Shown here piece after piece: positions 1-11,473 of a DNA stretch of 64,000 nucleotides. Position 1 is the first letter of the stretch, and each line of letters starts with the position of its first letter. The DNA is from Perkinsus olseni (Eukaryota > Perkinsozoa > Perkinsida): assembly GCA_013115125.1 (NCBI GenBank), contig JABANN010000039.1, positions 1-64,000 on the forward strand, read 5' to 3'. A model generated the notes under the pieces. It did not search any database, was not told the origin of the DNA, and worked only from the letters and a program-made list of their open reading frames with translations. The translations under genes were made by a program, and so were the position numbers.

Positions 1-310
1 ACCGCTAATCGCAGTATTAAACAGCTGAGTGGCGCGGGCTACAAGCTGTTTAAATGTGGCAAATGATAACTCGGTTGGATCGCGCCGACAACGAACTCTC
101 TCGTTGATTATGCGAAACATTCGTTCGCATTTGCCGTTGCACCAAGAACTGAAGACTGGGGAACAAACGTGCCGACAGGAAACGCGCTTCATCGCATCTG
201 CGAACGCAGTAGAAATGAATTGCGATCCATTATCGGTATGAATGCCCTCAGGTGTAGTGTTGAATGTTGCATCCACTACCCTGAACAGCGCTAAACAGGG
301 GTGAGTGAAC
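1..310 (-). mobile_element. LTR retrotransposon fossil, integrase core fragment
   Basis: Read on the minus strand, this stretch encodes part of a retroviral-type integrase (rve) catalytic core, recognised by a DNGSQF motif and a downstream NGKCER motif typical of Ty3/gypsy-like and retroviral integrases. It is a fragment cut off by the window edge and is broken. It has the same orientation as the fragment at 2.7-3.6 kb, so both may belong to one element separated by later sequence, or to two elements. No LTR ends were recognised. Age cannot be dated; it looks old. Confidence 0.7.
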
Positions 311-589
311 ATTCCCAACAGGCAGAACGTCAACAGCTCGGCCAAGAGGAACACGACCGTGGAAATTACAACATCCGTCGTTCTTTTCGAACAACTATAG
401 GGCTTTTTACAGTTTTTTGATTGAGAATTTAAACGCGTGTGTTGGGATAGCTCTCACCCGAAGTAGTTGGGAATCAACCTTGAGAATGCCAACATCTGTT
501 GCGTTTTGTCAGTGATGCGTTGTCTTGAAGCCATTCATGGTTGGGTTTTGCACTATCAGGTAGTCGAGTTTCTACCCAGCTAATTTGAA

Positions 590-638
590 AACCGGTGCTT
601 GATTTATGTAGGACTCCTACATAAATCAAGCACCGGTT
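590..638. repeat. Perfect inverted repeat, 24-bp arms, 1-nt centre
   Basis: The left arm (590-613) and right arm (615-638) are exact reverse complements around a single C at 614. The arms start AACCGGTGC on the left and end GCACCGGTT on the right. Weaker symmetry continues outside, with TCGAGTT on the left matching AACTCGA on the right. Such a sequence would fold into a cruciform or hairpin. It shares the single-base centre with the small units described in this window but is longer and lacks the 6-nt repeat after the right arm. Confidence 0.95.
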
Positions 639-1253
639 CCTACAGTAGGAGGCAACTCGAGTATACAGGCGAGCTTGTGAGAGAGTTTGCAATGATCAGA
701 TCTCGCTGTGACTATCACAAATAAAGGGGGGCATTTTCAACAACTCAGAGAGCTATTTCAGCTGATCCGAGTCATAATAAACGGAAAGCAGGAGATTTCC
801 AACAGCCTTGGTGCTGCAACCTCAACTGCTACAAAGAATATGGAACATCGCCCGGTACAAAACCAACAGATTGTGAACATTCCCAACATGTCATGATACC
901 TTGCCCCAGTGTCGTTCAGATTCCCGTCGAGAGTCCAGAGTTTCATCCTGAAATTTCATGGCAGCGTCCGGGCAAAGAATGCCCCAATGCTGTAGTGGAA
1001 GTATTCCGATCGCGGCACCGAGAATACAGGAGAATTGGATCACGGCCAAACAGTTCGGCGCAAACTTGATATTGATCCGAACTTCTTCCGTTGTGACATT
1101 CCGCTTCAGGCTGAGGGTTTCAGGCCCTGACGGTCAGGGTGTATCCTTGTGGAAAAATCCCGCTGAGTCAGCAGCGCTGAAGAAGAATATACAGATGAAT
1201 GGCACGAGAGCTTTTACTTCTAACTTCCAACCAGATCTGTTGTATATCAGGCA

Positions 1254-1274
1254 CCAGACCTGGTCTGGCAGACC
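1254..1274 (+). repeat. 7-1-7-6 palindromic insertion unit
   Basis: X = CCAGACC, spacer T, exact reverse complement GGTCTGG, then CAGACC, the last six bases of X. Confidence 0.9.
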
Positions 1275-2247
1275 ATCCCGAAATTCCCCGAAACCTTCAA
1301 GGTTTGATCTTGCCACTCTTAGTGACTTACTTACGCAAAACTGCTGCGCAGAGAAACACGCTGAGCAGACTACAGCTCACGTACCACTGAACCGCACGGC
1401 TGATATTTGCAATAGAAACAGCGGAATGTAGAAAGTTAAGTAGTTGTTAACGACAGCTACGAGTCGCAAGCAGTTGTTACCAACAGCTTGTTGGAGTCCT
1501 GCGCCACTGCTGCAGCGACGCACCTTGAGAGCTAGCTCCGAGTTATAACTTCTAATATTTGCGGTTAAATCAGTCCAGTGAATCAGTCACTCAATTAGCC
1601 ACTCGAATCCATATCGCGCCGAGGACCTGCATAAAACCGTGCCATGACGCATGAATTCGTAGCGTTTCATTACATCGGTGGTGATAAGTCAGGAAACTAG
1701 ACGCTCTTGGAGAGAGTTGCCCCCACGCCTGGAGGGAGATCAAGATGCGAGCCAACAGCTGGAGGATCCAGCCTGGATCAGCAACAGATGCACTGGAAGA
1801 TGAGCTTACGCTCTGGTTCGTGCAGAAGGTTTCGGCCACTGACCTCGTTGGAAGTAGCGGTGTCACATCAGTCTTCGCTCGCTTGAGCGCTGGGGGCTTA
1901 TCTCATAACTTATGAGTTATAAGCCTTATGAGTAGGCCTCCTACGTTTGCGTTTGCTGCCATCCGCAATCAGTACATCAAAGGGGCTCTCTTGTCCTGAT
2001 CCGTTAGTCACAATTCTTGCAGTCCCGTTCACTTCCCTTGGTGGGGGTTGTACATTTGGTAGCTGATGTGAAGGCTCGCTTGAGGCTTGATCGGACAAGC
2101 GGGATATGACCATGTGTACGCCCTTGAATCGCTGCTCAGATCATCTATAACAGTACTGTTGATACATTGAAATTCAAAGCTTGAAAAGTGCCTCAAGAAC
2201 GTCGCATCATTGAGAATCCCTACAATAGGCTCTCAGCAGAAGGAAAC

Positions 2248-2268
2248 GCTCTGACTCAGAGCCTCTGA
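2248..2268 (+). repeat. 7-1-7-6 palindromic insertion unit
   Basis: X = GCTCTGA, spacer C, exact reverse complement TCAGAGC, then CTCTGA, the last six bases of X. Confidence 0.9.
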
Positions 2269-2694
2269 GAGCCAGAAAGCTCGACACGCTCATAGAAGGA
2301 TTCTATTTACACCGCCTCTCTTGGTAAGAGTCCCTCCAGTCACGGCGAAAACCCAGAACTGCTCGGCTAGCAGGCATTGACCGAGAAACTAGTCGTTTGT
2401 TGCTACGAAGAAGATTATTAATCTTCTAATCTTCTAATCTTAGATTAACCGACTGATCGGTAACAATAACGTTGCGTTCAGGAAGCACGTTTCAGTGAAA
2501 ACGGAACACGAAGCAGATTAAAAACACAGGATCACAGCACAACGCAACAAATTAAACAAGAGAAGCACTCATGACGGTAAAAATACAACCAGGGTGTTGA
2601 ACAAGGACAACAACCTACGGTGGTCTACTTTTCTAACTATTCTGCGGGACAATATTATCCGAAAACGAAACTTTCCCAACCCAGTTGAGAAAGA

Positions 2695-3580
2695 CTAGCA
2701 GAAATCACAACAGAGTTCAACACACGTTGACAAAGTACATTTACCCGCTAAACAGTCCTCGGCCGTTGGCGTATACAAGACTGTCCGAGTTATCGCATAA
2801 GAGCTCCAATTGTCCACTAGGGCAATTACATACATCGTCTCCATGGCCTTATGAAATGGACCACTGATGTCCATGTGAACCATCTGCCATGGATATTGAG
2901 CTCTTAGTTCACATTGGCCGAACGCTAGTCCAAGCTGAGCTGGGGCTGATCGTGTGATCTTGCCCGTAGCACAGACATCGCAACCAGCTACAAACTCGTT
3001 GCAGTGTTGCTTGAGAGATGGACACCGAACGATGCGGCGCATACGTCCGTACAGAGACTTTGCATGTTCATGCAACATGGTTGCAACGTATCGTAGCTCA
3101 GATCCCCACGTCATTATGAGCCTTCCATGCTCGTCTCGTTCGTCCGATGGAGCGTGGGACGAGCTGGACTGAATCAATGCTGCTATAGTCTCATCGTAAC
3201 TCTCATATTCATCTTGTGAAGATGGAGGGATACAGTACTGAGGTATCCGACTCAGCTGGTCTGCCAGATTGCTCTCACTAGGGATCAATTGTACTGTGAG
3301 GTTAATTCTCAATGCGGTACATGTGTCCTGGAAGGTCTTGAGACGACTTTCCACCAATGTTGCATTGAGACCATGAACCGCACCATGTAGTCGTCTCTCC
3401 TCAGTTCTAACTTCGGAACTCGACATAGGGAGTCGGGAGGCCAAGTAAAGAGGGGCCGCGCGCTGACTTGGCGCGAATGCGGGCCGCTGGCTAATATAGC
3501 TAATCTGTCTACTTCATCTACTGCGCACAACGTCACGCTGTCTCCTTCCACCACATTCCTATGATGTCGTTGTGTCATCT
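2695..3580 (-). mobile_element. LTR retrotransposon fossil, RNase H end to integrase start
   Basis: The minus strand encodes the end of an RNase H-like domain (ESNLADQLSR motif), a short linker, an HHCC zinc-binding integrase N-terminus (paired His, then CDVC) and the beginning of the integrase core (HMDISGPF, then ALVDNWSSY). This domain order is typical of Ty3/gypsy-like pol. The element is broken, with several interruptions, and no flanking LTRs were recognised. It is best treated as an old, inactive copy. Confidence 0.8.
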
Positions 3581-4772
3581 ACTCGAACAGGTGCACAATG
3601 CTGAGTTTTGTTCTGTCATGACCATTCCTACGCGTAGTGATTCGTTTATCCGACCCCGTGTGAAAACCTTTTTCTAGCGACTGCCTTTTCTGCTATCCGT
3701 TGCCTAGTGCTGCTGATAATCATTGACGTCTGGTTATATCGAACTGTAGGCGGATTAGCTTCACAGTTGTGCATGGCAATGATTAGTAGAATCAACTCAC
3801 TCGGGCAACCTCCTCACCATTTTCACCAGGAATACCGATTCAGGATCTCCCCTCAATGATCTTTGTATATCGACTAATGACCCACTCGCAGACCTCTCTC
3901 ATCAACAACCATTCCTCCTGCTTTATCAAAGTCATGCGGTGCTCAGTAAGTGTGTGTGCTCCGATAATCTCTTTCGGCCAGAAGCTCACAGATTGTGTCT
4001 ATGTTCGATGACGAGACTGAATCCCATCTACTACCACGTAACAAGGCAAACGTATCAGCGTTCGATGATTCTCATTCTACTTCAATGCATGACGTTCAAT
4101 AATATCAATGTTCGAGCTAGGTATCCATCGCAGAAGAAATTCCTGCAACAAGGTTGTCATTAACATGTAGGACCCGCAATGAAAAGCAAGCTCTAGAGAA
4201 AGTACCAGAGTCAGCTATGCCCTGGCGGTTGACCGTTACTATGCGGAGACAGTCACGACTCAACGGAACAGGTATCCGTGGACGAGCTTTTCCCCGGTAC
4301 CACGTCTCATAGTGCTTCAGTGGAAAGGTGAAAAGAAAAGGTATCTCGTCAATAAAGTTCAGAGACGTACCGACTATCATCATTAGCAGCTAGTGGTGTC
4401 AGTATGTAGGGTTCGATGAGTAGCAAGCATCGTCTCCACGCTAGGCCTTCTTTATGGCCATGGCAGAAGAGGGAGCCTTGTTATCATCATAGACATTATG
4501 CTTGTTAACGAGTTGTAACACTAAGCCATACACGACAAGACCAAAGCCTTCTAGCACGGGCCTAGCTAACTCTCTCGCCATTAGTATAGCACTGTGAAAT
4601 GAGTCAAGGGCACTTTAAAGCCACAGGACCCAAACAAGCAAACAGTGCGACATTTTCCACCCGCCCTCGCCACTGGTAGTCAACACAACAGCTGTGCATT
4701 TCCGGAAGGTTAGCCGCCTAGTAGGAAGTCGATCCTCACCACCCGACATTATTCGTGGAACCAACTGCCAGC
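3581..4772. other. no recognisable gene
   Basis: A minus-strand open frame of 88 codons at 4117-4383 starts with tandem ATGs but matches no family I recognise. The rest holds only short frames. The part next to 4773 is presumably the 3' flank of RPL13A. Confidence 0.5.
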
Positions 4773-5666
4773 TTAGAAGCTGATAGGAGCAACGGTAGCA
4801 AGCTCGGCCTTCAACTTGGGGTCGGCAGCGACCTGCTTCTGAGCCTCAGACCTGACCTTGCGGATGGTCTTGGTGACCTTGGTGTAGTACTCGGCCTTGT
4901 GGACGTTACGACGCTCAGTGAGACGCTCAACAAGGGACTTGCACTTCCAGCCAACCCTCTCGCTCAAGTCACCGAGGGTGCAGAACTTACGAGTGGGCTT
5001 CAACCTCAAGGCCTACAGGAGGAACAGCAATAAACGGATGAATGACGTGAGTGCGACGCATTACCTTGAGGGCGCAAGGGACGACCTGCTTGGGGGCCTT
5101 GTCGTAAGGATGCGGCATACCATCGAAAACCTTCAGGCGATCGAGAGCGGCCTGGCCACGGGCGGTCTTATGACGGATCATACCGCGGATAGTCCTCCAC
5201 AAGATCTTAGAGGGAGCCTAAGATGATAACAACAGTGATGAGCAGCCGGACGGTGATGGAAGTAATTACCCTGAAGTGGATGGGGCCCTTCTTGGGGTTG
5301 GAGTTGGTGTGCTTGCGCTTGAAGCTCTCGTACTTCAGCTTGTTACGGAACAAGGAACCAGAGATGTTGATGCCCTCACAGTGGACAGCAACGATCTTCT
5401 GACCGCTAAGAAGCTCCTTAGCGATCATGCCTGAACAAGCAACAAGCATAACAACAACCCATCTCGACGCTATTTTAGATGAATAGCAAGCGTCATTAAA
5501 TGAGCCTCGACTGCAGGTCAAAGACGTCTACAGACTCGCCCAGAGCATACGAATAGAATTGGAAAGAGCGAACGACCGATACCCGACCCATCCCAACCCC
5601 CTTATTACTCGCGAGGCGGCCCAGAAGGTGCCCGCGGCAGTCGATTACGATTTCCTTGGCGAACAT
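4773..5666 (-). CDS. RPL13A: 60S ribosomal protein L13a (uL13)
   Basis: Encodes the universal large-subunit ribosomal protein uL13. Four exons can be set exactly: 5609-5666, 5270-5430, 5065-5217 and 4773-5012, with three GT-AG introns, giving 203 residues, the family's normal length. Exon 1 carries the N-terminal signature [10 protein letters not shown]. Exon 2 gives [17 protein letters not shown] and the [10 protein letters not shown] block. Exon 3 gives [20 protein letters not shown] and [10 protein letters not shown]. Exon 4 gives [15 protein letters not shown] and a basic helical tail ending in APISF before TAA. The start is fixed because [14 protein letters not shown] matches the family N-terminus. 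It is transcribed away from the Tim gene, with about 530 bp between the two starts. Confidence 0.97.
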
Positions 5667-6199
5667 ACCGGTTTAGGTCGACTCCGGACTATGCAAACAA
5701 AGGCTATGGATCGCTCGGGCGAACGCGCTATTTACATCAAACTTGAGGAGTTGCAAGTTTTAGCAAGACTGCAAGATTTGTTCTCCAAACCTTTCAGCCT
5801 ACTTCCAATCAACCTTCACACGCTAGCTCTACAGTAATGCCACGGGCCGTCTCAGAGCCTCTCTCCAGGACCATTGAACTCAGCTTCTGCCGCCGATCCT
5901 ATCGAGTAGTGATACCGCTACCTTAGGAATGCATTCTGCGACAGGAGACACGAACCAAAACGTAGCGTAATACACGTAGTCGTCTACTAGTGCAGAGGAA
6001 CAAACTAAGCTGATGGTACTGCGAGGCTGCTTGACGTCAGCATAGATGCAACTGAAGGGGGTCTGAGCCAGGGGGCTGAAGCAGATTTCGCAAGGGAGGC
6101 GAGTCACGGCGCAGCCGGAAGATTCTTAAAGCGTCCGACGCCGAAGATTTTCGATTGCCACTGATCTAAGTTACCCGTTTTTCGTCGGCCTTCACTATT
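5667..6199. promoter_or_regulatory. Divergent intergenic region between RPL13A and Tim gene
   Basis: This 533-bp stretch separates the two start codons of divergently transcribed housekeeping genes, so it must hold both 5' untranslated regions and probably both promoters. No TATA-like motif or other defined element could be supported by eye. Open frames inside it look incidental. Confidence 0.5.
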
Positions 6200-6521
6200 A
6201 TGGACACCTCATCAACCTACTCTGGTGCTGCCGATCACTCGGACGACCACAAGGCGGCCCAACAGCAAATGATGCAGCTCAACATGATCATAGAGAGCCA
6301 GAAGACCATGGTCAAGCTCACTGGCCTGTGCTTCGACAAATGTGTCTCGGTAAGTGTATGAAGGCCGTCGCTGTTGTTGAGTTTGTGATGATGGTCCGCA
6401 GACCCCCGGCAAGTCCCTGTCCAACTCGGAGCAGACCTGCCTGTGGCGTTGTGCCCAGAATATGATGGAGACCAACGTCTTCATGCAGAAGAGGCTGGTC
6501 CAGCAGGCCAAGCATCAGTAG
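6200..6521 (+). CDS. Small Tim chaperone (Tim8/Tim13 type)
   Basis: Encodes an 89-residue member of the Tim8/9/10/13 family, mitochondrial intermembrane-space chaperones that escort hydrophobic precursors to the inner membrane. Two exons: 6200-6349 and 6402-6521, with a 52-nt GTAAGT...CAG intron. The twin CX3C motifs are present as CFDKC and CLWRC, separated by a STPGKSLSNSEQT-like segment that resembles Tim13 or Tim8 more than Tim9 or Tim10. The intron falls between the two motifs. Helices rich in Gln and Met flank them, as expected. The exact subfamily is not certain. Confidence 0.93.
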
Positions 6522-7271
6522 ATCAACGGGAAGCATCAGCAGGGAGGATCACAAAGGCTGTGGCAGCCTAGGCTACCACTGGCCTGGTAGCAGGGGATTA
6601 GCGTAGAAGACCATTGATATATGTTTCTCGACAACTATCGGACAGGTGTGGTGTTGGCCTCGATCATGACCTGATACCATTGTACTTGCGTAGTGCTGTG
6701 CTCTCCTAGTGTGAGTCATTTTCCGTCGTCATGCTAAATTCTTTCCTCATCTCCCCCTTCTTGTATGCCGCTCTCCTCATCTCACAGTATGCTGGCCAAC
6801 TTCATCCTGTCGGGGGTCAGAGAGGGGGTGCCTTCGTGCGTTTATATACTACCCATTGTTATGTAATTCCGGTCATCTTGCCTCATCCCCCACCTCCATT
6901 GTACCATCCTCGACAACTGTCATTGTATCAAACAGACGTGGATTGTCCACTGTGGACACCAGGGCATGAATGGCTCGGGAGGACGAGGAAGAGTCCGCTG
7001 AGGAAGTTGGTCCAGTAGTAGAGGGAACCTATATCTGCTCAGCCCGACAAACCACCCGGGTTACCTTCCTTGTCTCATGTCCTCAGCAACCTCGGATTCA
7101 TAGTCTTCCTCTCAGTCCTCTATGAAACCCTCTCAGCTTCATTCCGTGTAGACCTTCTCCGTCATCGCTTGGAACGATCGTGGATCTTGCACAAGATCTG
7201 GGAGTGCTTTCCTTGTGCCCTTCCAGAGTGCGTGTCCGCAGTTGTCCATTTTTGGCCTCCCTCTGCCGTTG
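6522..7271. other. 3' flank of Tim gene and 5' flank of TLC gene
   Basis: No supported gene. A plus-strand frame at 7070-7435 overlaps the next gene and contains a hydrophobic stretch near 7090-7130; it could be an upstream exon of the TLC gene but no convincing splice junction was found. Confidence 0.4.
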
Positions 7272-8170
7272 ATGGAGCCGTCGTCCTCCTTCTCCCCTCC
7301 GATGAGCGTGCTCGATCGCCCAAGTACCATCTTCATCCCCTTCTCCATATTCGCCACGGTATTCATCCTCAACATGTATCGTACTGGTGGCTGCCTGGTG
7401 AAGTCCTGCGAGTACACCTCCATGTTCCATCATAGCATCTCTATCGCCGCTGCCCTGGCCTGCATGGCCGCAGAATGGAACGATCTCTCCACCAGAGCTG
7501 TCTATGGGTGAGACGGCGTCCGCCTCAGCAAGGGGATTTGGTGAGTACACAGTCCTCAGGTCCAACACAGACTTCCCCTGGGCAACCCTCCTACAGCACA
7601 TCAACATCGGCTACTTCCTATATGACTTCCTCCACTCCCTTGCTTGGGAACACCACTTCATTATCCATCATGCCGTAGCCCTCACTGGTAAGCCCTCGCT
7701 CGATACTCTATGTTCGACCGCTCATCAGAGCTTCGTGACTCGTGTATCTTTTCTCCCTTACACTGTCGTCAACGACGGTGGTGTTGCCCACTTTCGTCAC
7801 TCCCTCTTGGTGCCAAGTGCTCCCCTCAGGGCTCTTCGCGTCGGAGTACATGAACAGCTTCGCCCTGGCCAACGCCGTGAACACTCTCGTTGCTGAGTCG
7901 GGTTCCATAATCTACAACTACTACAACGCCCACAAGTCCCTCAACCACTACGTCGTCTTCGTCGCTGTCTACGGGGTATCTCGGCTGATCTTCCTAATGT
8001 GGAGCCTATCGGTCCTCCATCAAGCCTGGCGTCCCTACGAAGGGGCAGTCTACCCCTTCTGGGCTCCCCATGCTATCACCAGCCTACAGCTCTCACTTCT
8101 CGTCGTTAACTTGGTCTTCCTTGTTACTCACATGCGCAAGCTGAATCGGAAACTGAGGGAGCGTCGATAG
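7272..8170 (+). CDS. TLC-domain multi-pass membrane protein
   Basis: Three exons (7272-7507, 7560-7687, 7830-8170) give about 234 residues. The protein has roughly six membrane segments. It carries the hallmark of TRAM-LAG1-CLN8 (TLC) domains: FHHSISIAAALACM, then GYFLYDFLHSL, then HHFIIHHAVALTGLFASEYM, followed by SGSIIYNYY and two more hydrophobic helices (VVFVAVYGVSRLIFLMW and LQLSLLVVNLVFLV). The basic tail KLNRKLRERR resembles an ER retention signal. Family members include ceramide synthases and TLCD/TMEM56-like lipid regulators; the short length and lack of a Lag1 motif favour the latter. The first ATG in frame was taken as the start, but an upstream exon cannot be excluded. Confidence 0.85.
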
Positions 8171-8547
8171 GAAGCAGCTCGAAAGGCCGCTGGCGAGGGA
8201 GAGGTGACCACGGCAGTTCTGCGCAGAAGGTCGGTGGTAGCAATAGACGCCGCTGCTGCCAACATGGGGGAAGCATGAGATTTATGTCACGCGCCCGGCA
8301 ATAAGCTGATTCCGTCACTAGCTGGTACCCTCGTGGAGGCGGTGACGGCTCCTGCGGGGAGGTGCGGCACGTCCACGTCTAGTGCAGCTGCTGCCGTGGT
8401 AGTAGGTCGGAACTATTTCGCTGCCGTTTGATACAGGACTGTTGTTGCACATGACCTCAAAGCCTTTGAGTCAAAGGCTTCCTCGTTGTTGTGTTGTCAA
8501 CGCCAGGGGAGGGCAGGGGAGTTATTGTAGATGTACTCAAGCGTCGA
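8171..8547. other. intergenic, with one palindromic unit
   Basis: No gene is supported between the TLC gene and the next plus-strand gene. One exact mirror-image 7-1-7-6 unit lies at 8457-8477. Confidence 0.5.
8457..8477 (-). repeat. 7-1-7-6 palindromic insertion unit (mirror)
   Basis: Mirror form: TCAAAG, then X = CCTTTGA, spacer G, then the exact reverse complement TCAAAGG, whose first six bases equal the leading hexamer. Confidence 0.9.
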
Positions 8548-11473
8548 ATGGAATCTGAAGTAGTAGAGTACGGTCCAAAGAAATTGGAACCAGCTGATGA
8601 GGAGTTGCCGCCCCGCCCAGAGGCAGTGGGGCCGAAGATACCCGGCACGGGAGATCTGGTCATAGTCTGGCAACTCGAAGGCCCGGCCGAAGAGGCGTTG
8701 AGCCTTGGCAAGGTGAGGTTAATGCGCTTCACCGTCCGCGAGCGTTCGGTCAGATCGACTTCAAACCTGCTACCGACGAGAAGATCGTCACCGCCTTGCC
8801 TGAGGATGTCACCATCGGTGTGGATAGGGAGGCGTGGATGAGCATCGCCAACGGCAGTGCTGGCAGCATCACGGGAGAGGTAGTAACGCCCAGGGCCGGC
8901 TAGTTTGGATAGTGATCCCCGCAGGTCACCGCCGGCCTATCGTCACCATCGGGGCCTATCGATGCCCGGGTCTCCCTAGCGTTGTCGGCCGAGGGGCGCC
9001 GGCTCTCCCTTGTCGACCCTGCAAGGGCGGACGTACCTTGCCGAGAGAAGGGTCCTCCCGTACGCGCAGTCGTCAATGATATGATTTTTATGATGATTCT
9101 GTTACAAGCTGAGGAAGGCATCTCCAGCATTATCGAAGCTCGTCTGATCTTCGTCGGGAGGCTGCCTAGAGTGCTCGGTCTTAGCGGCATCGAGGGAGAG
9201 CCGCCACGGCTGCCGCTGCGCTACGGTCGAGAGTGCGGCCCGATAGAGTTGATCGTGAAGGTTGGTGACCAGGACTTGTCACTGGACGATGAAAGTGTTA
9301 CTTGCCGTGTCACACCACCTCTGCCGGCCGGGATATCACTGAAGCCGGAGGGCGTGCTGAGCGGCATACCTCGGATGGCTGGGTGCAGTGAGCACAGCAT
9401 CATCGCAGCTACTGCAGATGGGGAAAGTGAACCCTTCTGCTTCACCATCGAGGTCGACATAGAAGAGGTGGACATGGCCAGGATACGATGGGCTGCAGCA
9501 GAAGGAGGCCGCGGCGTCACCGCCATTACTGACAGAATCGCCGAGGGGTCGGCCGGGCGAGCATACGAGGTGACCGTCCATCTCAATGACAGGCCTGATG
9601 GCATGCATGTCGGTAGATTTACCGTCACTTCGCGTACACCCTTCCGGAGCATCAAAAGCGGCAGCGGGAGTTCTGGAGTCGGGAGAAGCAGGACGTTATT
9701 GTGGTGGACCAAGGCATGACGGACAACTTGCAGGTCCGCCTGCTCGGCAGAGGATGGCTGACCTCGATCGTGGCTTGTTCCCTCAGGAGATGATGGACGA
9801 TACACGACACAGTGATGGTGACACAACCACGCGAGTGCTCCAGTTCTTACCAGGGACCTATACCCTACCCGGTGGCGCCCTGAGGTGAGAGTCGCCACAG
9901 CGTCTACGCTCCTTCGTGGAGTTCTGCTGTTATTCCCGCACTCCTACGTGCGCATAGTTTACGTCCGCGTCTCTACGGAAGGGAATCTCTCTTTGTTGAG
10001 GTTGGTGGTGGGCCGTTCTCAGGTTGCGCAACCGCAGGGTCATTATTCAAGGCGTCCAGAGAGAGGGCGTGACCATAGTCGGCCAAGTAGGAGGTCGAAT
10101 CTTCTTGTCTGCCTTTTGGCGGCAACAGGCAAGATCCTGAGCTCTGTTGCGTGCAGATCCGGGTAGAGCGTCCAGGCTGCGTCATAGACAATCTCACCCT
10201 GACCAACTATAACTCTACTCTGTTTGACGGGCTCTGTGACGAAGAGAACCTCCGTTGCGGAATCGTGATTAAAACGGAGAGTGAGAACGAGTTTGTCCCC
10301 GCCTCACGAGCGCGTTCAAGTGGGGAATCACGCATTTTGCAATAAAGGGGCTATTTCCCCTGGTCGAGTACTGGTCGACCACATAGACCCGGGTTCGATC
10401 CTAGGGTGTGGCATATTGCTGCGCAGTACCTTGTTTCACATCATACTCGAAATAGTATTAGCTGAACAGAGAATATTTTCGCTCCAGGTGTAGCACATAG
10501 CAAAATAACAGCCGCGAGATTCGAACTCGCGCCCTTTCGGGCTAGCGCCTGAAGCTAGCGCCTTAGACCACTCGGCCAGACTGTCGTTGAATTTTCGCGT
10601 TTTCTGTTCGTCATATCATGTCTTCTACCTGTTCTTACCCCATTGAATGTACCTCTCTTCAGGTTCAGGCGCCCTACCGACGTGTACGATCAAGAATTGC
10701 GACATCCGCTGCACTCGCAACAGTTGTGTCAAATTCATCACACCCCCCACCGAAGAAGGCTCCGAGGTGATCCCCGCTCGGACTACCCTTCCCCGACTCG
10801 CCGCATTCAGGCACCAGGCGGGGTTGTCTTGGAAAGGAACCGTTTTTCTGTCATCCGCGACCCCACCTTGCCGGCCGTAGATTTTCGTGGAGCCTCCGGA
10901 ATCGCTATCGAGCACTCTCTTCTGATTGATAATCTTTTCTCCCCTCTCTGCTATGGCCTGGAGTGCAAGAAGGGATATCAACCGCGCACGAGAGGAAGCT
11001 CGGCGGCAGCCATCGACACCTTCGAGGCTCAAATGATGTTATCAGCATCGCTCCATCCTCCCGACCGAGACTTCAATGTGGCGCTGCGGGAGCAGGCTTT
11101 GGATGCTCGCCCGCAGAGCAGGACGAGGGAGTCACTAAGGCAAGAGCTCCCTCCCCGAGCCCAGTCTGAGCACACACTGGCCGAACTCGAATGCTGCTAC
11201 CCTGTGCGTGAGAGGGAAGGGTCTGACTGCGTGTACATCGAGGCTGCGAGTATGAAAGCGAATAAGATGGGGAGTGAGCAGCTGGGTTTCCGAAACACCA
11301 GACTCAGTCTGTACACGTTCTGTGGGAAATCTGACGCCTGGAGGAAACGAGAGGGCCTGAACAAAGAGCCCAACATCAGCACCAACATGAGACAGATCGC
11401 ATCAAGCATGCGCGATTCTAAGGCATCAAGCGTGTGGAAGTTCCCGGACAATGGACGGATACGGATCGAGTAG
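8548..11473 (+). CDS. Putative-Ig plus right-handed beta-helix protein
   Basis: An intron-rich gene; only main exons are certain. The start is the ATG of MESEVVEYGPKKLEPADEE. Early exons give LVIVWQLEGPAEEALSLGK, then after a 41-nt GT-AG intron IDFKPATDEKIVTALPEDV. Around 9300-9460 a putative Ig (He_PIG-type) domain is clear: PPLPAGISLKPEGVLSGIP followed by a Thr/Ala-rich strand. Exons from about 9755 then switch to a pectate-lyase-like beta-helix: LQFLPGTYTLPGGAL, RRVIIQGVQREGVTIVGQ, CVIDNLTLTNYNS, LPTCTIKNCDIRC and VVLERNRFSVI then DFRGASGIAIEHSLLI. The intron between roughly 10315 and 10661 contains a tRNA-Leu on the other strand. The C-terminal 150 residues, rich in charged helices, may be spliced differently. 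Function unknown; such folds often bind carbohydrate or act in secreted or cell-surface proteins, but no signal peptide was seen. Confidence 0.65.
10507..10585 (-). tRNA. tRNA-Leu (anticodon CAG)
   Basis: On the minus strand the cloverleaf is complete: acceptor GACAGTC pairing (with wobbles) to GGCTGTT, D-arm TGGCCGAGTGGTCTAAGGC typical of leucine tRNAs, an anticodon stem GCTAGC/GCTAGC with loop TTCAGGC (anticodon CAG), a long variable arm closed by GCCC/GGGC, and T-arm GCGAG-TTCGAAT-CTCGC. There is no intron. It lies antisense inside an intron of the beta-helix gene. Confidence 0.95.

Larger units (their letters stand above)
311..2694. other. gene-poor stretch with palindromic insertions
   Basis: No coding region could be supported. 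Open frames of 60-157 codons occur on both strands but none resembles a known family or shows splice structure. The stretch contains a 49-bp near-perfect palindrome (590-638), two exact 7-1-7-6 palindromic insertion units (1254-1274, 2248-2268) and four near-exact ones (1119-1139, 1160-1180, 1759-1779, 1902-1922). Confidence 0.6.

Noticed and set aside
958-1431. A 157-codon plus-strand frame as a gene
   Set aside because: It contains three palindromic insertion units (1119, 1160, 1254), each of which adds 14 nt, so the present frame is unlikely to be ancestral; no domain is seen.
1-3580. An intact LTR retrotransposon
   Set aside because: Only partial pol domains are present, the pieces are separated and no LTRs were found; treated as a fossil.
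10340-10410. GGGTTCGATCC motif resembling a tRNA T-arm on the plus strand
   Set aside because: No matching acceptor (a GCCACAC-like 5' end is absent), the T-stem has a mismatch and no anticodon arm forms; it is next to a real tRNA but not one itself.
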